Below are positions 46,396 to 55,891 of a stretch of 64,000 nucleotides of DNA, in pieces. Source of the stretch: Clostridia bacterium. GTDB lineage: Bacteria; Bacillota; Clostridia; Christensenellales; Aristaeellaceae. Both the position numbers and the translations under genes were made by a program. Position 1 is the stretch's first letter. Every line of letters begins with the position of its first letter. The DNA lies in contig JAFUDS010000026.1 of NCBI GenBank assembly GCA_017464305.1, positions 124,001 to 188,000 of the forward strand. The letters run 5' to 3'. The notes beneath the pieces are model-generated. The model was not told the DNA's origin. It saw nothing but the letters and a program-made list of their open reading frames with translations, and did not search any database.

Positions 46396-47323
46396 GGGTT
46401 TTCACCTCCCCGAAAAGCTTGCCGGCGGTAAACCGGTCGATCAGGGGCGTCATGACATTCATGAACAGGATCGCGAAGCTGCAGCCTTCGATGTAGCTGG
46501 CATAGCTACGAATCACAAACAGGAGCAGGCCGCAGCCTACGCCAAAGATGACTCGTCCAAGGCCGGACATGGGGCAGGTGACGTAATCCGTCGCCATGAA
46601 GAAAGCACCCAACAGGAGACCGCCACTGAGAATCTGATCATAGGCAACGATGAATCCATCCTGAATGAGGTAGCAGATAAAGGCGGTTCCGATGAAGCAA
46701 ACGGGAATCCGCCAATCCACAATCCCCCGCAGGATCAAATACAACCCACCAATGATGATCGCGATTTTGCAGGTTTCTCCCAGCACGCCAGCGCAGTTGC
46801 CCAGCATCAGATCCATATAGCTGACGAACTTCCCCTCCGCGATCTGAGCCAGGGGCGTTGCAGTGGAAACTGCGTCCGTCATGAATCGGGTGTTCGGATA
46901 ATTACTCATAATGCCAGACCAACTGACGAAGAGAATCGCCCGAGCCGTCAGGGCGGGGTTCATAAAATTACCGCCCAGGCCGCCAAAGCATTGTTTTACC
47001 AGAACGATGGCGATGACCCCGCCGATCAGCGGAATCCACAGCGGTGCGTTGGCTGGAATATTGTAGGCCAGCAGCAGCCCAGTCACCACCGCGCTCCAGT
47101 CCCCAATCAGGATCTTTTGATGACTGATCCGCTGAAAGGCATATTCACTGACAACGCAGCTGAGCACAGAGGTCACCATAATCGCCAGCGCGTTCCATCC
47201 AAAGAGAACAACCCCAGCGATCCCAGCGGGAAGCAAGGCCAAACAAACTTCCTGCATGATGCTCCGGGTCGTCTGGTTCGACCGCAGATGAGGCGACGAG
47301 GTAACGACAAGATTCTTTAACAT
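46388..47323 (-). CDS. rnfD: Rnf complex subunit RnfD
   Basis: A 311-residue membrane protein of the RnfD/NqrB family. It starts VVTSSPHLRSNQTTRSIMQEVCLAL, and the FMN attachment motif is seen as DAVSTATPLAQIAEG (the threonine would be covalently flavinylated by ApbE). GGLGGNFMNPALTARAIL is typical. Note that RnfG, which carries the second covalent FMN, is not encoded next to it. The gene starts 7 bases after rnfC. Confidence 0.95.
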   Translation of the reverse strand: MLKNLVVTSSPHLRSNQTTRSIMQEVCLALLPAGIAGVVLFGWNALAIMVTSVLSCVVSEYAFQRISHQKILIGDWSAVVTGLLLAYNIPANAPLWIPLIGGVIAIVLVKQCFGGLGGNFMNPALTARAILFVSWSGIMSNYPNTRFMTDAVSTATPLAQIAEGKFVSYMDLMLGNCAGVLGETCKIAIIIGGLYLILRGIVDWRIPVCFIGTAFICYLIQDGFIVAYDQILSGGLLLGAFFMATDYVTCPMSGLGRVIFGVGCGLLLFVIRSYASYIEGCSFAILFMNVMTPLIDRFTAGKLFGEVKTRG

Positions 47324-47329
47324 GATTCC

Positions 47330-48751
47330 TTACGCCTCCTTTCCTGCTGGCTGATCCGTTTGAGATTGATTTTGCGCCGCTTCTTCTCTGGCTCGCTGTG
47401 CCGCTTCCTCCTGAGCCTTATGCGCAGCCTCCCGGCGATGCTTCCGCTGTATCGCGTTTTTCGCCGTTCGCATGCTCTGGGTCAGGCTGCGCTTCGCCGG
47501 GCAGGTAAAGCTGCAGCAGCCGCATTCAATGCAGTTCATAACGCCCAGCTTCTCCGCCTCTTCCAGCCGGCCATGGCGTTCGAAGGCGTCAATCCGGCTG
47601 GGAAAGAGCTTCATGGGGCAAACCTGCCGACAAGCACCACATTTGATGCAAGGGCTCTCCTTGGGCTCCATGGCTTCATTCCCCAGGGCCACCAGGCCGC
47701 TACAGCCCTTTGTTACTGGAACATCGAACCTTGCGATGGCCATGCCCATCATGGGCCCGCCATAGATGAACTGACGTACGTGAGGCTGCAGCCCGCCGCA
47801 GGCTTCGATCAGATGATCGATAGGCGTCCCAATCCTCACCAGGAAATTGCCGGGATTGTTGACCAAGCCCCCCACGGTGGTAATCCGATCAACCAAAGGC
47901 CGTCCTTCCCGGATGGCTTTGTCGATGGCATAAACGGTTCCGACATTGCAGACCACTACGCCTACATCCAGCGGCAAACCGCCGTTGGGTACCTGCCGAC
48001 GGGTCAGGGCATAAACCAGCTGTTTTTCTCCACCCTGAGGGTAGCGAACCCGCAAACCGGTGACCTTGATCCCATCCACGCCCTTTGCCGCATCGATCAT
48101 GATGTCGATGGCGTCCTGCTTGTTGTTTTCAATGCCGATGTCGGCTTCTTCCACATCCAACGCCAACATCATCAGCCGAACGCCGTCGATAATATCCGCA
48201 GCCTTTTCCAGCATGAGCCGATGATCCGCCGTTAAAAAAGGTTCGCACTCGGCGCCGTTGATTACGATCTTTTCGATCTTGCGGCCACCGGAAGGCGTCA
48301 GCTTCACGGAAGTAGGAAAAGTCGCTCCGCCAAGACCAACGATCCCTGATTCCCGGACGATCTCCTGCAGCTCCTGCGCTGTTAAATTCTCCGGATGATC
48401 AGAGGGATGCAGCTCGACCCATTCCTCCTGATAATCGTTGTCAATAATGACGGCAGGCGCTTGGGTCCCATTGGGAAGCAGCGCGTCCTGCACCGCATGC
48501 ACCGTGCCAGAAACGCTGGCGTGGATATGGGCAGAGACAAAGCCGCCGGCCTCGCCGATCTTTTGTCCAATGCGTACATGATCTCCCGCCTGCACCAGCG
48601 CTTTAGCAGGCGCACCAATATGTTGCTGCAGCGGAATAATCACCCTGGGGGGAGCCTCCAGCGGACGAATCGGATTTAAACCGTTTACCGCCTTGCCGTT
48701 GGGGCCTTCCTCCGGATGAATCCCGCCAGGAAACATTCTTTTTTCAAACAC
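47330..48751 (-). CDS. rnfC: Rnf complex subunit RnfC
   Basis: A 473-residue soluble NADH/FMN and Fe-S subunit, first in the operon. It has the RnfC N-terminal barrel (GGIHPEEGPNGKAVNGL), the Complex1-51K-type fold with GLGGATFPTSVKL and INGAECEPFLTADHRLM, and two 4Fe-4S motifs (CIKCGACRQVCPM, CIECGCCSFTCPAKRSL). The tail is short and rich in Ala, Glu and Arg. GTG at 48751 has AAAGGAGG upstream. Confidence 0.96.
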   Translation of the reverse strand: MFEKRMFPGGIHPEEGPNGKAVNGLNPIRPLEAPPRVIIPLQQHIGAPAKALVQAGDHVRIGQKIGEAGGFVSAHIHASVSGTVHAVQDALLPNGTQAPAVIIDNDYQEEWVELHPSDHPENLTAQELQEIVRESGIVGLGGATFPTSVKLTPSGGRKIEKIVINGAECEPFLTADHRLMLEKAADIIDGVRLMMLALDVEEADIGIENNKQDAIDIMIDAAKGVDGIKVTGLRVRYPQGGEKQLVYALTRRQVPNGGLPLDVGVVVCNVGTVYAIDKAIREGRPLVDRITTVGGLVNNPGNFLVRIGTPIDHLIEACGGLQPHVRQFIYGGPMMGMAIARFDVPVTKGCSGLVALGNEAMEPKESPCIKCGACRQVCPMKLFPSRIDAFERHGRLEEAEKLGVMNCIECGCCSFTCPAKRSLTQSMRTAKNAIQRKHRREAAHKAQEEAAQRAREEAAQNQSQTDQPAGKEA

Positions 48752-48805
48752 GAGCAGATAGCCTCCTTTGTGCCCGGAATTCCTCCTGAAATTGTGCTTG
48801 CTGAA

Positions 48806-48835
48806 AGTATATCATAAATTGGCCAAAATGCACAA
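48806..48835 (-). promoter_or_regulatory. Promoter for the rnf operon
   Basis: On the minus strand TTGTGC (48835-48830) and TATACT (48811-48806) are 18 bases apart. The start codon of rnfC follows about 55 bases later. Confidence 0.7.
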
Positions 48836-48851
48836 AACTTTTTTTTAACAA

Positions 48852-50552
48852 TTAGATTTTTCTTTTCATTGCTTCAATCATGGTCCCGGCATATGCCAGG
48901 GCGTCATCTCCAATTCCTTCCGCTCCACTGATCATCCGCGCTACTTCTCGAACCCGGCCCTCTCGATCCAGCTGTTTGACAGACGTCGTTGTCCTCTCCC
49001 CTGTTACCTCTTTTGCAACAAGGTATTGAAAGTCTGCCGCGGCAGCAATCTGGGGAAGATGGGTTACGCAAATTACTTGTTTGCTTTGGGAGATGGCAAC
49101 CATTTTTTCAGCTACTACCTGCGCCATCCGGCCGCTGATGCCTGTATCAATCTCATCAAAAACCATACATTCCACCCCGCTGCCTTCGGCCTCCAGAGCT
49201 TTTAGAGCAAGCATCATTCGACTTAACTCACCGCCGGATGCGATCTTCGCTAAGGGGCGCAGCGGTTCGCCGGGATTGGGGCTGATCATGAATTCAACCA
49301 GATCATCGCCCACCGGCCGGGGCATGGGCTTTTTCTCCCCTTCCTGATCAAATGCTACCTGAAAAATGGTTTTTTCCATTCCAAGATCCGAAAGCTGTTC
49401 CATCATGTTTTTCTCGAAGCGCTGAGCCAAGGCCTTCCGGTTGTCGGATAATTCCCGTGCAAGCTGACGATACGCCATCAGCTTTTGTTTATGCTCCCGA
49501 GCGGTGTCGCTGATCTGATCCTCCAGAGAACAGAGGACCTCATGCTCCTGCTCCATTCGCGCCTGTTCAGCTAATACCTTTGTCAAATTATCTCCATATT
49601 TTCGTTCCAGTTTTCGAATCAGGTCGAGCCTTTCCTCCGTTTTTTCCATTCGTTGAGGATCATGCTCCATCTCTTCCAGACATTGAAAGACCTCAAAGGC
49701 GATTTCTTCCAGCTCGTAATATACGCTTTCACATCTCTGGGTCAGATTCTTCATCTTATCGCCATAGGCATTCAAACTGGACAAGGCCACAGAGGCCGAT
49801 TTAATCTTTTCAAGAGAGCTCTGTTCGTTTTCGCCCAGGGTGATGGCTTCGCGTGCCAGCCGCAGCGTCGAGGCAATTTTCTCCGCATTCCGCAATCGAA
49901 GATTTTCCTCTTGAAGCGTTTCTTCCTCCCCCGGCTTCAGCTTTGCCTCGTGAAGCTCACGCAGGGCTTTTTCCAGCTCCTCCATTCTCCGCTGCTTTTG
50001 ATCATTTTCTCTGCGCAATCTGGCATATCTGCGATGCACGGATAAAAAGGCTTCATAGGCTTCTGCCGTGCGCCCCAACAATTGCTGATATTCCTTATCC
50101 CCCATGCGATCCAGAAAGAATAAATGCTGATCGGAGTCCATGAGAAACTGATGTTCATGCTGACCGTGGATATCCATCAAATAGGTGCCGATTTCCCGGA
50201 GCAACGAAGCGGACACGATTACACCGCAAACGCGGCATAGGTTTTTGCCCCCCGCGGACATCTCTCGAAAAATGCTTACCGTGCTGCCATCATAGTCGAT
50301 GCTTTCCCGGGCCAGCACCTTCGCGACATCGGTATTTCCGGGCACATCAAAAACGGCTTCCACGCTGGCTTTCTCGCAGCCAGATCGAATTAAGCTGCGA
50401 TCCGCTCTTCCGCCTAAAACAAGATTGACCGCGTCCACTACGATGCTTTTTCCCGCGCCAGTCTCACCTGTCATGACCTGCATCCCCGCGTGAAAATCAA
50501 TTTCCAGTGTATCGATCAACACGAAGTTCTGTATCTTCAAGGATTGAATCAT
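48852..50552 (-). CDS. recN: DNA repair protein RecN
   Basis: A 566-residue SMC-like ATPase for double-strand break repair. Walker A is MTGETGAGKSIVVDAVN; a long coiled-coil middle (about residues 155-360) is rich in Glu, Arg and Leu; the signature ASGGELSRMMLALKAL and Walker B MVFDEIDTGISG come late. The start overlaps argR by 4 bases. This argR-recN neighbourhood with nadK, tlyA and dxs is a standard Clostridia/Bacilli block. Confidence 0.96.
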   Translation of the reverse strand: MIQSLKIQNFVLIDTLEIDFHAGMQVMTGETGAGKSIVVDAVNLVLGGRADRSLIRSGCEKASVEAVFDVPGNTDVAKVLARESIDYDGSTVSIFREMSAGGKNLCRVCGVIVSASLLREIGTYLMDIHGQHEHQFLMDSDQHLFFLDRMGDKEYQQLLGRTAEAYEAFLSVHRRYARLRRENDQKQRRMEELEKALRELHEAKLKPGEEETLQEENLRLRNAEKIASTLRLAREAITLGENEQSSLEKIKSASVALSSLNAYGDKMKNLTQRCESVYYELEEIAFEVFQCLEEMEHDPQRMEKTEERLDLIRKLERKYGDNLTKVLAEQARMEQEHEVLCSLEDQISDTAREHKQKLMAYRQLARELSDNRKALAQRFEKNMMEQLSDLGMEKTIFQVAFDQEGEKKPMPRPVGDDLVEFMISPNPGEPLRPLAKIASGGELSRMMLALKALEAEGSGVECMVFDEIDTGISGRMAQVVAEKMVAISQSKQVICVTHLPQIAAAADFQYLVAKEVTGERTTTSVKQLDREGRVREVARMISGAEGIGDDALAYAGTMIEAMKRKI

Positions 50553-51013
50553 GTCTGACTGCCCCTCTTCATCAGGCTCTGAATTCGTTCTGCGGCCGCC
50601 AACGCCCCGGCATGATCCCGAGCAACCAGAAAAATCGTATTATCTCCGGCGATAGATCCGGCAATCTCTGGTAAATCCATGCTATCCAATGCCTCCGCCG
50701 CGGTGTTCGCCGCACCGCTCATGGTCTTTACCACGATCATTTGTCCAGCCGCTTCCACGCTAAGCATGCAATCCCGCAGCAGCCGAATCAATCGATCACT
50801 GAGGCCGGACCAACCGGTTTCAGGCTCCGCATAGCTGTATCCGCCCTCTTCCATCGGCGTCTTGATCAGATGCATCTCTTTCATATCCCGGGATACTGTC
50901 GCCTGCGTAACCTGGAATCCCTGCTCTTTTAATGCTTCGACCAGGTCCTCCTGGGTTTGAATCGGTCGGTCCTTTAGTAATGCTCGTATCGCGGCTTGAC
51001 GTTTCTTTTTCAT
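50549..51013 (-). CDS. argR: Arginine repressor ArgR
   Basis: A 154-residue regulator that controls arginine genes. The N-terminal winged helix domain has RALLKDRPIQTQEDLVEALKEQG and QATVSRDMKEMHLI; the C-terminal hexamerisation and arginine-binding domain has the GSIAGDNTIFLVARD stretch. Both its ends overlap the neighbouring genes (ATGA), so nadK, argR and recN are translationally coupled. Confidence 0.96.
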   Translation of the reverse strand: MKKKRQAAIRALLKDRPIQTQEDLVEALKEQGFQVTQATVSRDMKEMHLIKTPMEEGGYSYAEPETGWSGLSDRLIRLLRDCMLSVEAAGQMIVVKTMSGAANTAAEALDSMDLPEIAGSIAGDNTIFLVARDHAGALAAAERIQSLMKRGSQT

Positions 51014-51846
51014 AAATGTTGATCCTCCCTGGGACGGCTCCAGTCGTTTAGCTTCTTATCCAAAACGGTAAAAAAATGATAATCCTCGAATCTTACCAGT
51101 TGCAGAGATTCTTCCGCTCCTGTGACTTTGACTGTGTCTCCTGCTTGCAACGTACACATGCTCTGCCCATCGATCTGCAGCTGTGCCAGCTGATCTCGGC
51201 CCTCTCTTAGATGAAAGAATACCTCTGCCTCGGTGGGCACAATGCAGGGGCAGTGCTGCAAGCTGTGGGCGCAAACAGGCGTAATAACCATGCATTCAAC
51301 CCCTGGCGCAATGACGGGCCCTCCTGCGGACAGAGAATAGCCCGTAGCCCCTGTGGGTGTCGCAGCGATTACGCCATCTGCAATAAAGGTACTCCAATGC
51401 TCTTGATTCACTCGGGTTTCAACTTGAATCAATCTGGCAAAGCCGCCCCTGGTGACGACGGCGTCGTTCAGCGCAAGATAGCTTTTTGCTTCCTGATTAA
51501 CGCAAACGCATAACATGCGTCGGGATTCCAGCAAATAATCTCCGGCAGAAATGGCTTGAATCGCCTGATTGAGCCGATCCGGTTCTCCTTCTGTCAGAAA
51601 GCCGAGGGTACCCAGATTGATTCCCAATAGGGGGCAAGTATGCTCCAGGGCAGTTTTCGCCCCCAGCAGCAGGGTACCGTCTCCGCCGAAAGTGATTACC
51701 ATGTGGCAATCCTTCCGCGCTTCTCCCTGTTGAGGATAGAAGATGGAGAACCCCGCCTGTTCTAACCCCACCTTCATCCGTTCCGCTGTTTCTGCCGCAT
51801 CCGCCCGTCGAGGATGGATCACAAAAGCGATCGCGCTTGATTTCAC
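51010..51846 (-). CDS. nadK: NAD kinase
   Basis: A 278-residue enzyme that makes NADP from NAD. It has the GGDGT motif (ITFGGDGTLLLGA), LGINLGTLGFLTEG, the NE/D-type ALNDAVVTRG and the TPTGATGYSLSAGGPV loop. Start ATG at 51846; its 3' end overlaps argR. A gap of 29 bases separates it from tlyA. Confidence 0.96.
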   Translation of the reverse strand: MKSSAIAFVIHPRRADAAETAERMKVGLEQAGFSIFYPQQGEARKDCHMVITFGGDGTLLLGAKTALEHTCPLLGINLGTLGFLTEGEPDRLNQAIQAISAGDYLLESRRMLCVCVNQEAKSYLALNDAVVTRGGFARLIQVETRVNQEHWSTFIADGVIAATPTGATGYSLSAGGPVIAPGVECMVITPVCAHSLQHCPCIVPTEAEVFFHLREGRDQLAQLQIDGQSMCTLQAGDTVKVTGAEESLQLVRFEDYHFFTVLDKKLNDWSRPREDQHL

Positions 51847-51875
51847 TGCTCTTCCCCTGCCTGTTTGATGCTTTA

Positions 51876-52691
51876 TTATCCTTTATGCATTTCGTGGTGC
51901 GCCGCAATTACCATTTCTTGAATCTCTTGCTCGTCAATCAGAGGGGCGTCGTCCTCACGCGGACGAATCTCTGCCAGAAACTCAATGTTTCCCTCTGGCC
52001 CCGTAATGGGGGAATAGTCTACGCGAACGACTCGCCAGCCAAAGGTTTCGGCGAAGGAAACGATTCCAGCGACTACCTCTGTATGGGTTGCTGCCTCCCG
52101 AACGACCCCCTTCTTGCCTACCTTTTCCCGGCCTGCTTCAAACTGCGGCTTGATCAGCGTATAAAAGACGCCATCCCTGCCCATAATTTCTGCCGCTACA
52201 GGCAAAATCAGCCGAATGGAAATAAAGCTGACATCCATGACCGTGATCTGTGGTTTCAAGGAGAAATCTGATGGTTTCAGATATCTGGCATTGGTACGTT
52301 CCATCACGGTGACCCGATCATCGTTTCTCAGCTTCCAATCCAGCTGCCCATACCCCACATCAACCGCATACACATGTTTGGCGCCGCTGCGAAGAGATAC
52401 ATCTGTAAAGCCTCCCGTACTGGCCCCAATGTCCAGCACCACCTTGTCTAGAAAATCCGCTTCAAAAACCCGGATGGCCTTTTCCAGTTTCAAAGCGCCC
52501 CGGCTGACGTATTCCACAGTAGGCCGCCGCAGCACAAATTCTTCTTCCGGCTGAATTCCTTCGGATGCCTTGAGAATTTTTCGTTCTCCGATATACACCT
52601 GACCGGCCATAATCGCAGCCTGAGCTTTTTCCCGACTGGGAAACAGCCCTCGATTGACCAGGGCTGCATCCACCCTTTCCCCTTTGCTCAT
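51876..52691 (-). CDS. tlyA: TlyA-family rRNA 2'-O-methyltransferase (hemolysin-like)
   Basis: A 271-residue protein with an S4 domain (ERVDAALVNRGLFPSREKAQAAI) and an FtsJ/RrmJ-like methyltransferase (VLDIGASTGGFTDVSLRSGA, then VTVMDVSFISI). Its target in Mycobacterium is 16S and 23S rRNA; TlyA-type genes are widespread in Firmicutes. The ATG at 52691 overlaps the dxs stop as ATGA; the longer frame reaches into dxs and is discarded. Confidence 0.94.
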   Translation of the reverse strand: MSKGERVDAALVNRGLFPSREKAQAAIMAGQVYIGERKILKASEGIQPEEEFVLRRPTVEYVSRGALKLEKAIRVFEADFLDKVVLDIGASTGGFTDVSLRSGAKHVYAVDVGYGQLDWKLRNDDRVTVMERTNARYLKPSDFSLKPQITVMDVSFISIRLILPVAAEIMGRDGVFYTLIKPQFEAGREKVGKKGVVREAATHTEVVAGIVSFAETFGWRVVRVDYSPITGPEGNIEFLAEIRPREDDAPLIDEQEIQEMVIAAHHEMHKG

Positions 52692-54556
52692 GCCTGATTC
52701 CTTTCCAGCCAGCCTTGAATGCGAAGGGCCATCTGCTCTGGGGTCAGCCCTGCTTCTTTCATCAACTGTCCATGATTTCCATGCTGCAAATACATATCCG
52801 ATACGCCGAAGCAGATTCCCGGCTCCTGAAGATACAATTCTGCGCATCTTTCCCGTACAAATTCACCAAAGCCTCCGTTCACCATATGCTCTTCCATGGT
52901 AACGAAGGGACGGGTCTGAATTTCCCTCAGCGTCTTTTCATCCAGGGGCTTCACGGAGGAGCAGTTGTATACCGCTGCTTCTATTCCCGCCTGGGAAAGC
53001 AGGCTTGCGGTCTTTAGTCCATGGCGAACCATTGTTCCCACGCATAAAAGGGAAATGTCTTTTCCCTTTTGCAACCTTTTCCATTTTCCTGGCTGGAACC
53101 TTTCTTCCCGGCTTTCTGGCACATCATCTCCCGCTCGGGCGTATCGAATCACCACCGGCTCCGTCTCGGTCAAGGTCCAAAGCAGCATCTGTTTCAATTC
53201 CCGAGTATCGCAGGGAGCCAGCACCTTTATGCCAGGAACCGGCAGGGTTGACGCGAAGTCAAACAGGCCGTGATGTGTTCTTCCATCTTCTCCACCGATG
53301 CCACTGCGATCCAGCAGGAAGATGACGGGCAGCTTTTGCATGGCTACATCATGGATCATTTGATCATAACACCGCTGAAAAAAGGTAGCATAAACCGCGA
53401 AATAGGGTCGCATTCCGCCAGAAGCCAGCCCGGCTGCCATGGTGGCAGCATGCTCTTCCGCAATACCTACATCAATCATTCGTTCCGGGAAGCGCTCCGC
53501 GAAATGATCCAGCCCCGTACCCATGGGCATAGCAGCTGTGATCGCAACGATACGAGGATCCTTCTCCGCCATATCTATCAGCGTGTAGGCCATTACATGA
53601 CCGCTGGAAGGGCAATCGGGCTTCTCTGCCCGGTCGCCAGTCTCCACCAGGAAAGGGGGCGTTCCATGAAAAATTTCCGGCCGTTCTTCCGCCTTATCAT
53701 AGCCATAGCCCTTCTTGGTTTTGACATGGATGACGCAGGGGCCGTTAAACTCCCTTGCTTTCCGCAGGGTTTTTTCCAATCCGCGGACATCATGTCCATC
53801 AATGGGCCCAAAATACTCAAACCCCAGGGTTTCAAAAAATCCAATGCTATCCGCCCGAACCAAGGCAGTCTTCATCATGGTCTTGGCAGCATGCGTTACA
53901 CGATAAACAGGCTTCCCGATCACTGGCACCCGCCGGAATTTACGCATCGCCAGCTTGGCGTTTTGCCACTCACTGCTGACTCGCAAATTTGTCAGATGGG
54001 CACTGAGCGCGCCCACGTTTCTGGCGATGCTCATCTCGTTATCATTGAGGATCACGATCATTCGGGTTCCGGTGTTGCCAGCGTCGTTCAACGCCTCGTA
54101 GCACATTCCTCCCGTCAAAGCGCCATCTCCCACCAGCGCGATAGCCGCATAATCCTGCGACAAATAATCCCTGGCGCGGGCCATCCCTAAGGTGGCGGAA
54201 ATGGCGGTGGACGCATGTCCTGTTTCGAAGCAATCGTATTCGCTTTCTTCCCTTCTGGGAAAGCCGCTCAGCCCGCCGTATTGTCTCAGCGTGGAAAACC
54301 TTTCCAGCCTGCCAGTGAGCATTTTATGTACATAGCTTTGATGTCCCACGTCAAAAACGATCTTATCCCTTGGGAAATCAAATACTCGATGCAGCGCGAT
54401 GGTCAGCTCCACCACGCCCAGGTTGGACGCCAGGTGCCCCCCCGTCTGCGCTACCGTATGAATCAATTCCTGTCGGATTTCAGCACAAAGAAGAGCAACC
54501 TGCTCCTGATTTAGTTTTTTTACATCTTCTGAATTGCGTATTTTTTCCAGCAGCAT
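52688..54556 (-). CDS. dxs: 1-deoxy-D-xylulose-5-phosphate synthase
   Basis: A 622-residue thiamin-diphosphate enzyme, first of the MEP pathway. It has GGHLASNLGVVELTIALH, the VGHQSYVHKMLTGR His motif, the TPP motif GDGALTGGMCYEALNDAG, and in the middle pyrimidine-binding domain GGMRPYFAVYATFFQRCYDQ. The start at 54556 has GGGGGGAG upstream. IspA and xseB, usual neighbours in this block, are missing. Together with ispDF (33.5 kb) it shows a MEP route. Confidence 0.97.
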   Translation of the reverse strand: MLLEKIRNSEDVKKLNQEQVALLCAEIRQELIHTVAQTGGHLASNLGVVELTIALHRVFDFPRDKIVFDVGHQSYVHKMLTGRLERFSTLRQYGGLSGFPRREESEYDCFETGHASTAISATLGMARARDYLSQDYAAIALVGDGALTGGMCYEALNDAGNTGTRMIVILNDNEMSIARNVGALSAHLTNLRVSSEWQNAKLAMRKFRRVPVIGKPVYRVTHAAKTMMKTALVRADSIGFFETLGFEYFGPIDGHDVRGLEKTLRKAREFNGPCVIHVKTKKGYGYDKAEERPEIFHGTPPFLVETGDRAEKPDCPSSGHVMAYTLIDMAEKDPRIVAITAAMPMGTGLDHFAERFPERMIDVGIAEEHAATMAAGLASGGMRPYFAVYATFFQRCYDQMIHDVAMQKLPVIFLLDRSGIGGEDGRTHHGLFDFASTLPVPGIKVLAPCDTRELKQMLLWTLTETEPVVIRYARAGDDVPESREERFQPGKWKRLQKGKDISLLCVGTMVRHGLKTASLLSQAGIEAAVYNCSSVKPLDEKTLREIQTRPFVTMEEHMVNGGFGEFVRERCAELYLQEPGICFGVSDMYLQHGNHGQLMKEAGLTPEQMALRIQGWLERNQA

Positions 54557-54669
54557 CGGTACTCCCCCCTTCCTATGAAAGCATCTCCGATAGAAACCAA
54601 GTTTGTTTCTAAAAACACTGATGAAGTCTAATACATCTGTTTTCCTGTCTATTACCCTATGGTAGGACG

Positions 54670-55878
54670 CTATCCTTTTGATCCCTTGGCTCCCTTGGAT
54701 CCTTTAGCCCCAAAGGTGACCCCCTTCAAAATATCGCTCTGATAGGCAAAGTTCGCTTGGTTCCGATCCTGATGGGCCTTCTCCGCAAGCAAAACTAACC
54801 GATCTATCAATTTGCGATAAGAGGTCCCGGCATTTTCCCAAAGATAAAACGCCAGGCTGCCGGGAATGGTATTGATCTCCGTGATATACAGATTGCCGCT
54901 GTCCCGGTCAAACATATAGTCAATCCGAACGACTCCTTTGCAATCCATCATCCGGAATATGTGTTTGCTCATCTCCTGAATACGATCGCGCAATGCCTCT
55001 TCAATGGGGGCGGGTAGAACCCGATGGAGGCTGGCCATTCCCTTGCTGCCGCCGTTGGCCAAGTATTTCTCTTTAAAATCCAGGAAATCTTCGCCACTGA
55101 TGGGCATTTCAATGGGGCTGGCTTCTACTTCATCATCATAGCCAAGCACGCTGCAATTCAATTCAATCGGCTTGTTCAGCCCTTTTTCCACCAGCACCCG
55201 GCGATCATACTCAAAGGCCAGCTCCAGCGCTTCCCGCAGCTCTTCCCTGTTTTCCGCCCGGCTGACGCCGATGCTGGAACCCAGGTTGGCCGGCTTGGTA
55301 TAGACCGGAAAGCCCAGCTCTTCTTCGATCTCTTTCAAAATGGCATCCTGGTTTTTCTCAAAGCTGGATCGCGCGTACCACAGGCTGGGAAGCACCGGCA
55401 GGCCGCCGCCCTGGAAAAACTGCTTAATAATGATTTTGTCCATGCCCAGGGAACTGGCGCTTACACCGGCGGAGGTGTACGGAATATTCGCCAGCTCCAG
55501 CATGCCTTGCAGCGTGCCATCCTCGCCATTCATGCCATGCATGACCACCACGAACACATCCACCCGCGCAACGGCCCGAAGCTCGTCCTTCCCAAATAAT
55601 CCCTTTCCCTTTTCCAGCGCCAAAAGAGCGCCAGAGCCGGGGGTCATATCCAGAAAAACCTTGCGGACGCCGGGGGCATCCGGCCTGAAGGGCTGATAAG
55701 TGTGTATATCCTTCAGCTTTTCCCCGGTGTACCAACTTCCATGCTCGTCGATATAAACTGGAATCACGTCATATTTCTCCGGATCAGCGTGCCGCATCAT
55801 TTGCACCGCGCTGATGATGGACACCTCCCGCTCGCAGCTTCTGCTGCCAAAGATGACTCCCAACTGCTTTTTGCTCAT
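54670..55878 (-). CDS. ddl: D-alanine--D-alanine ligase
   Basis: A 402-residue ATP-grasp ligase. It has VIFGSRSCEREVSIISAV, VVMHGMNGEDGTLQGML, TKPANLGSSIGVSRA, the VVRIDYMFDRDSGNLYITEINTIPG end, and a GEDFLDFKEKY loop. The EKY at that loop fits D-Ala rather than D-lactate specificity, but this is inference. It is unusually long at the end: a low-complexity tail repeats GSKGAK (GAKGSKGAKGSKG) at residues 390-402. murF follows on the same strand upstream by 13 bases. Confidence 0.95.
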   Translation of the reverse strand: MSKKQLGVIFGSRSCEREVSIISAVQMMRHADPEKYDVIPVYIDEHGSWYTGEKLKDIHTYQPFRPDAPGVRKVFLDMTPGSGALLALEKGKGLFGKDELRAVARVDVFVVVMHGMNGEDGTLQGMLELANIPYTSAGVSASSLGMDKIIIKQFFQGGGLPVLPSLWYARSSFEKNQDAILKEIEEELGFPVYTKPANLGSSIGVSRAENREELREALELAFEYDRRVLVEKGLNKPIELNCSVLGYDDEVEASPIEMPISGEDFLDFKEKYLANGGSKGMASLHRVLPAPIEEALRDRIQEMSKHIFRMMDCKGVVRIDYMFDRDSGNLYITEINTIPGSLAFYLWENAGTSYRKLIDRLVLLAEKAHQDRNQANFAYQSDILKGVTFGAKGSKGAKGSKG

Positions 55879-55891
55879 AATCTCCGTTCCC

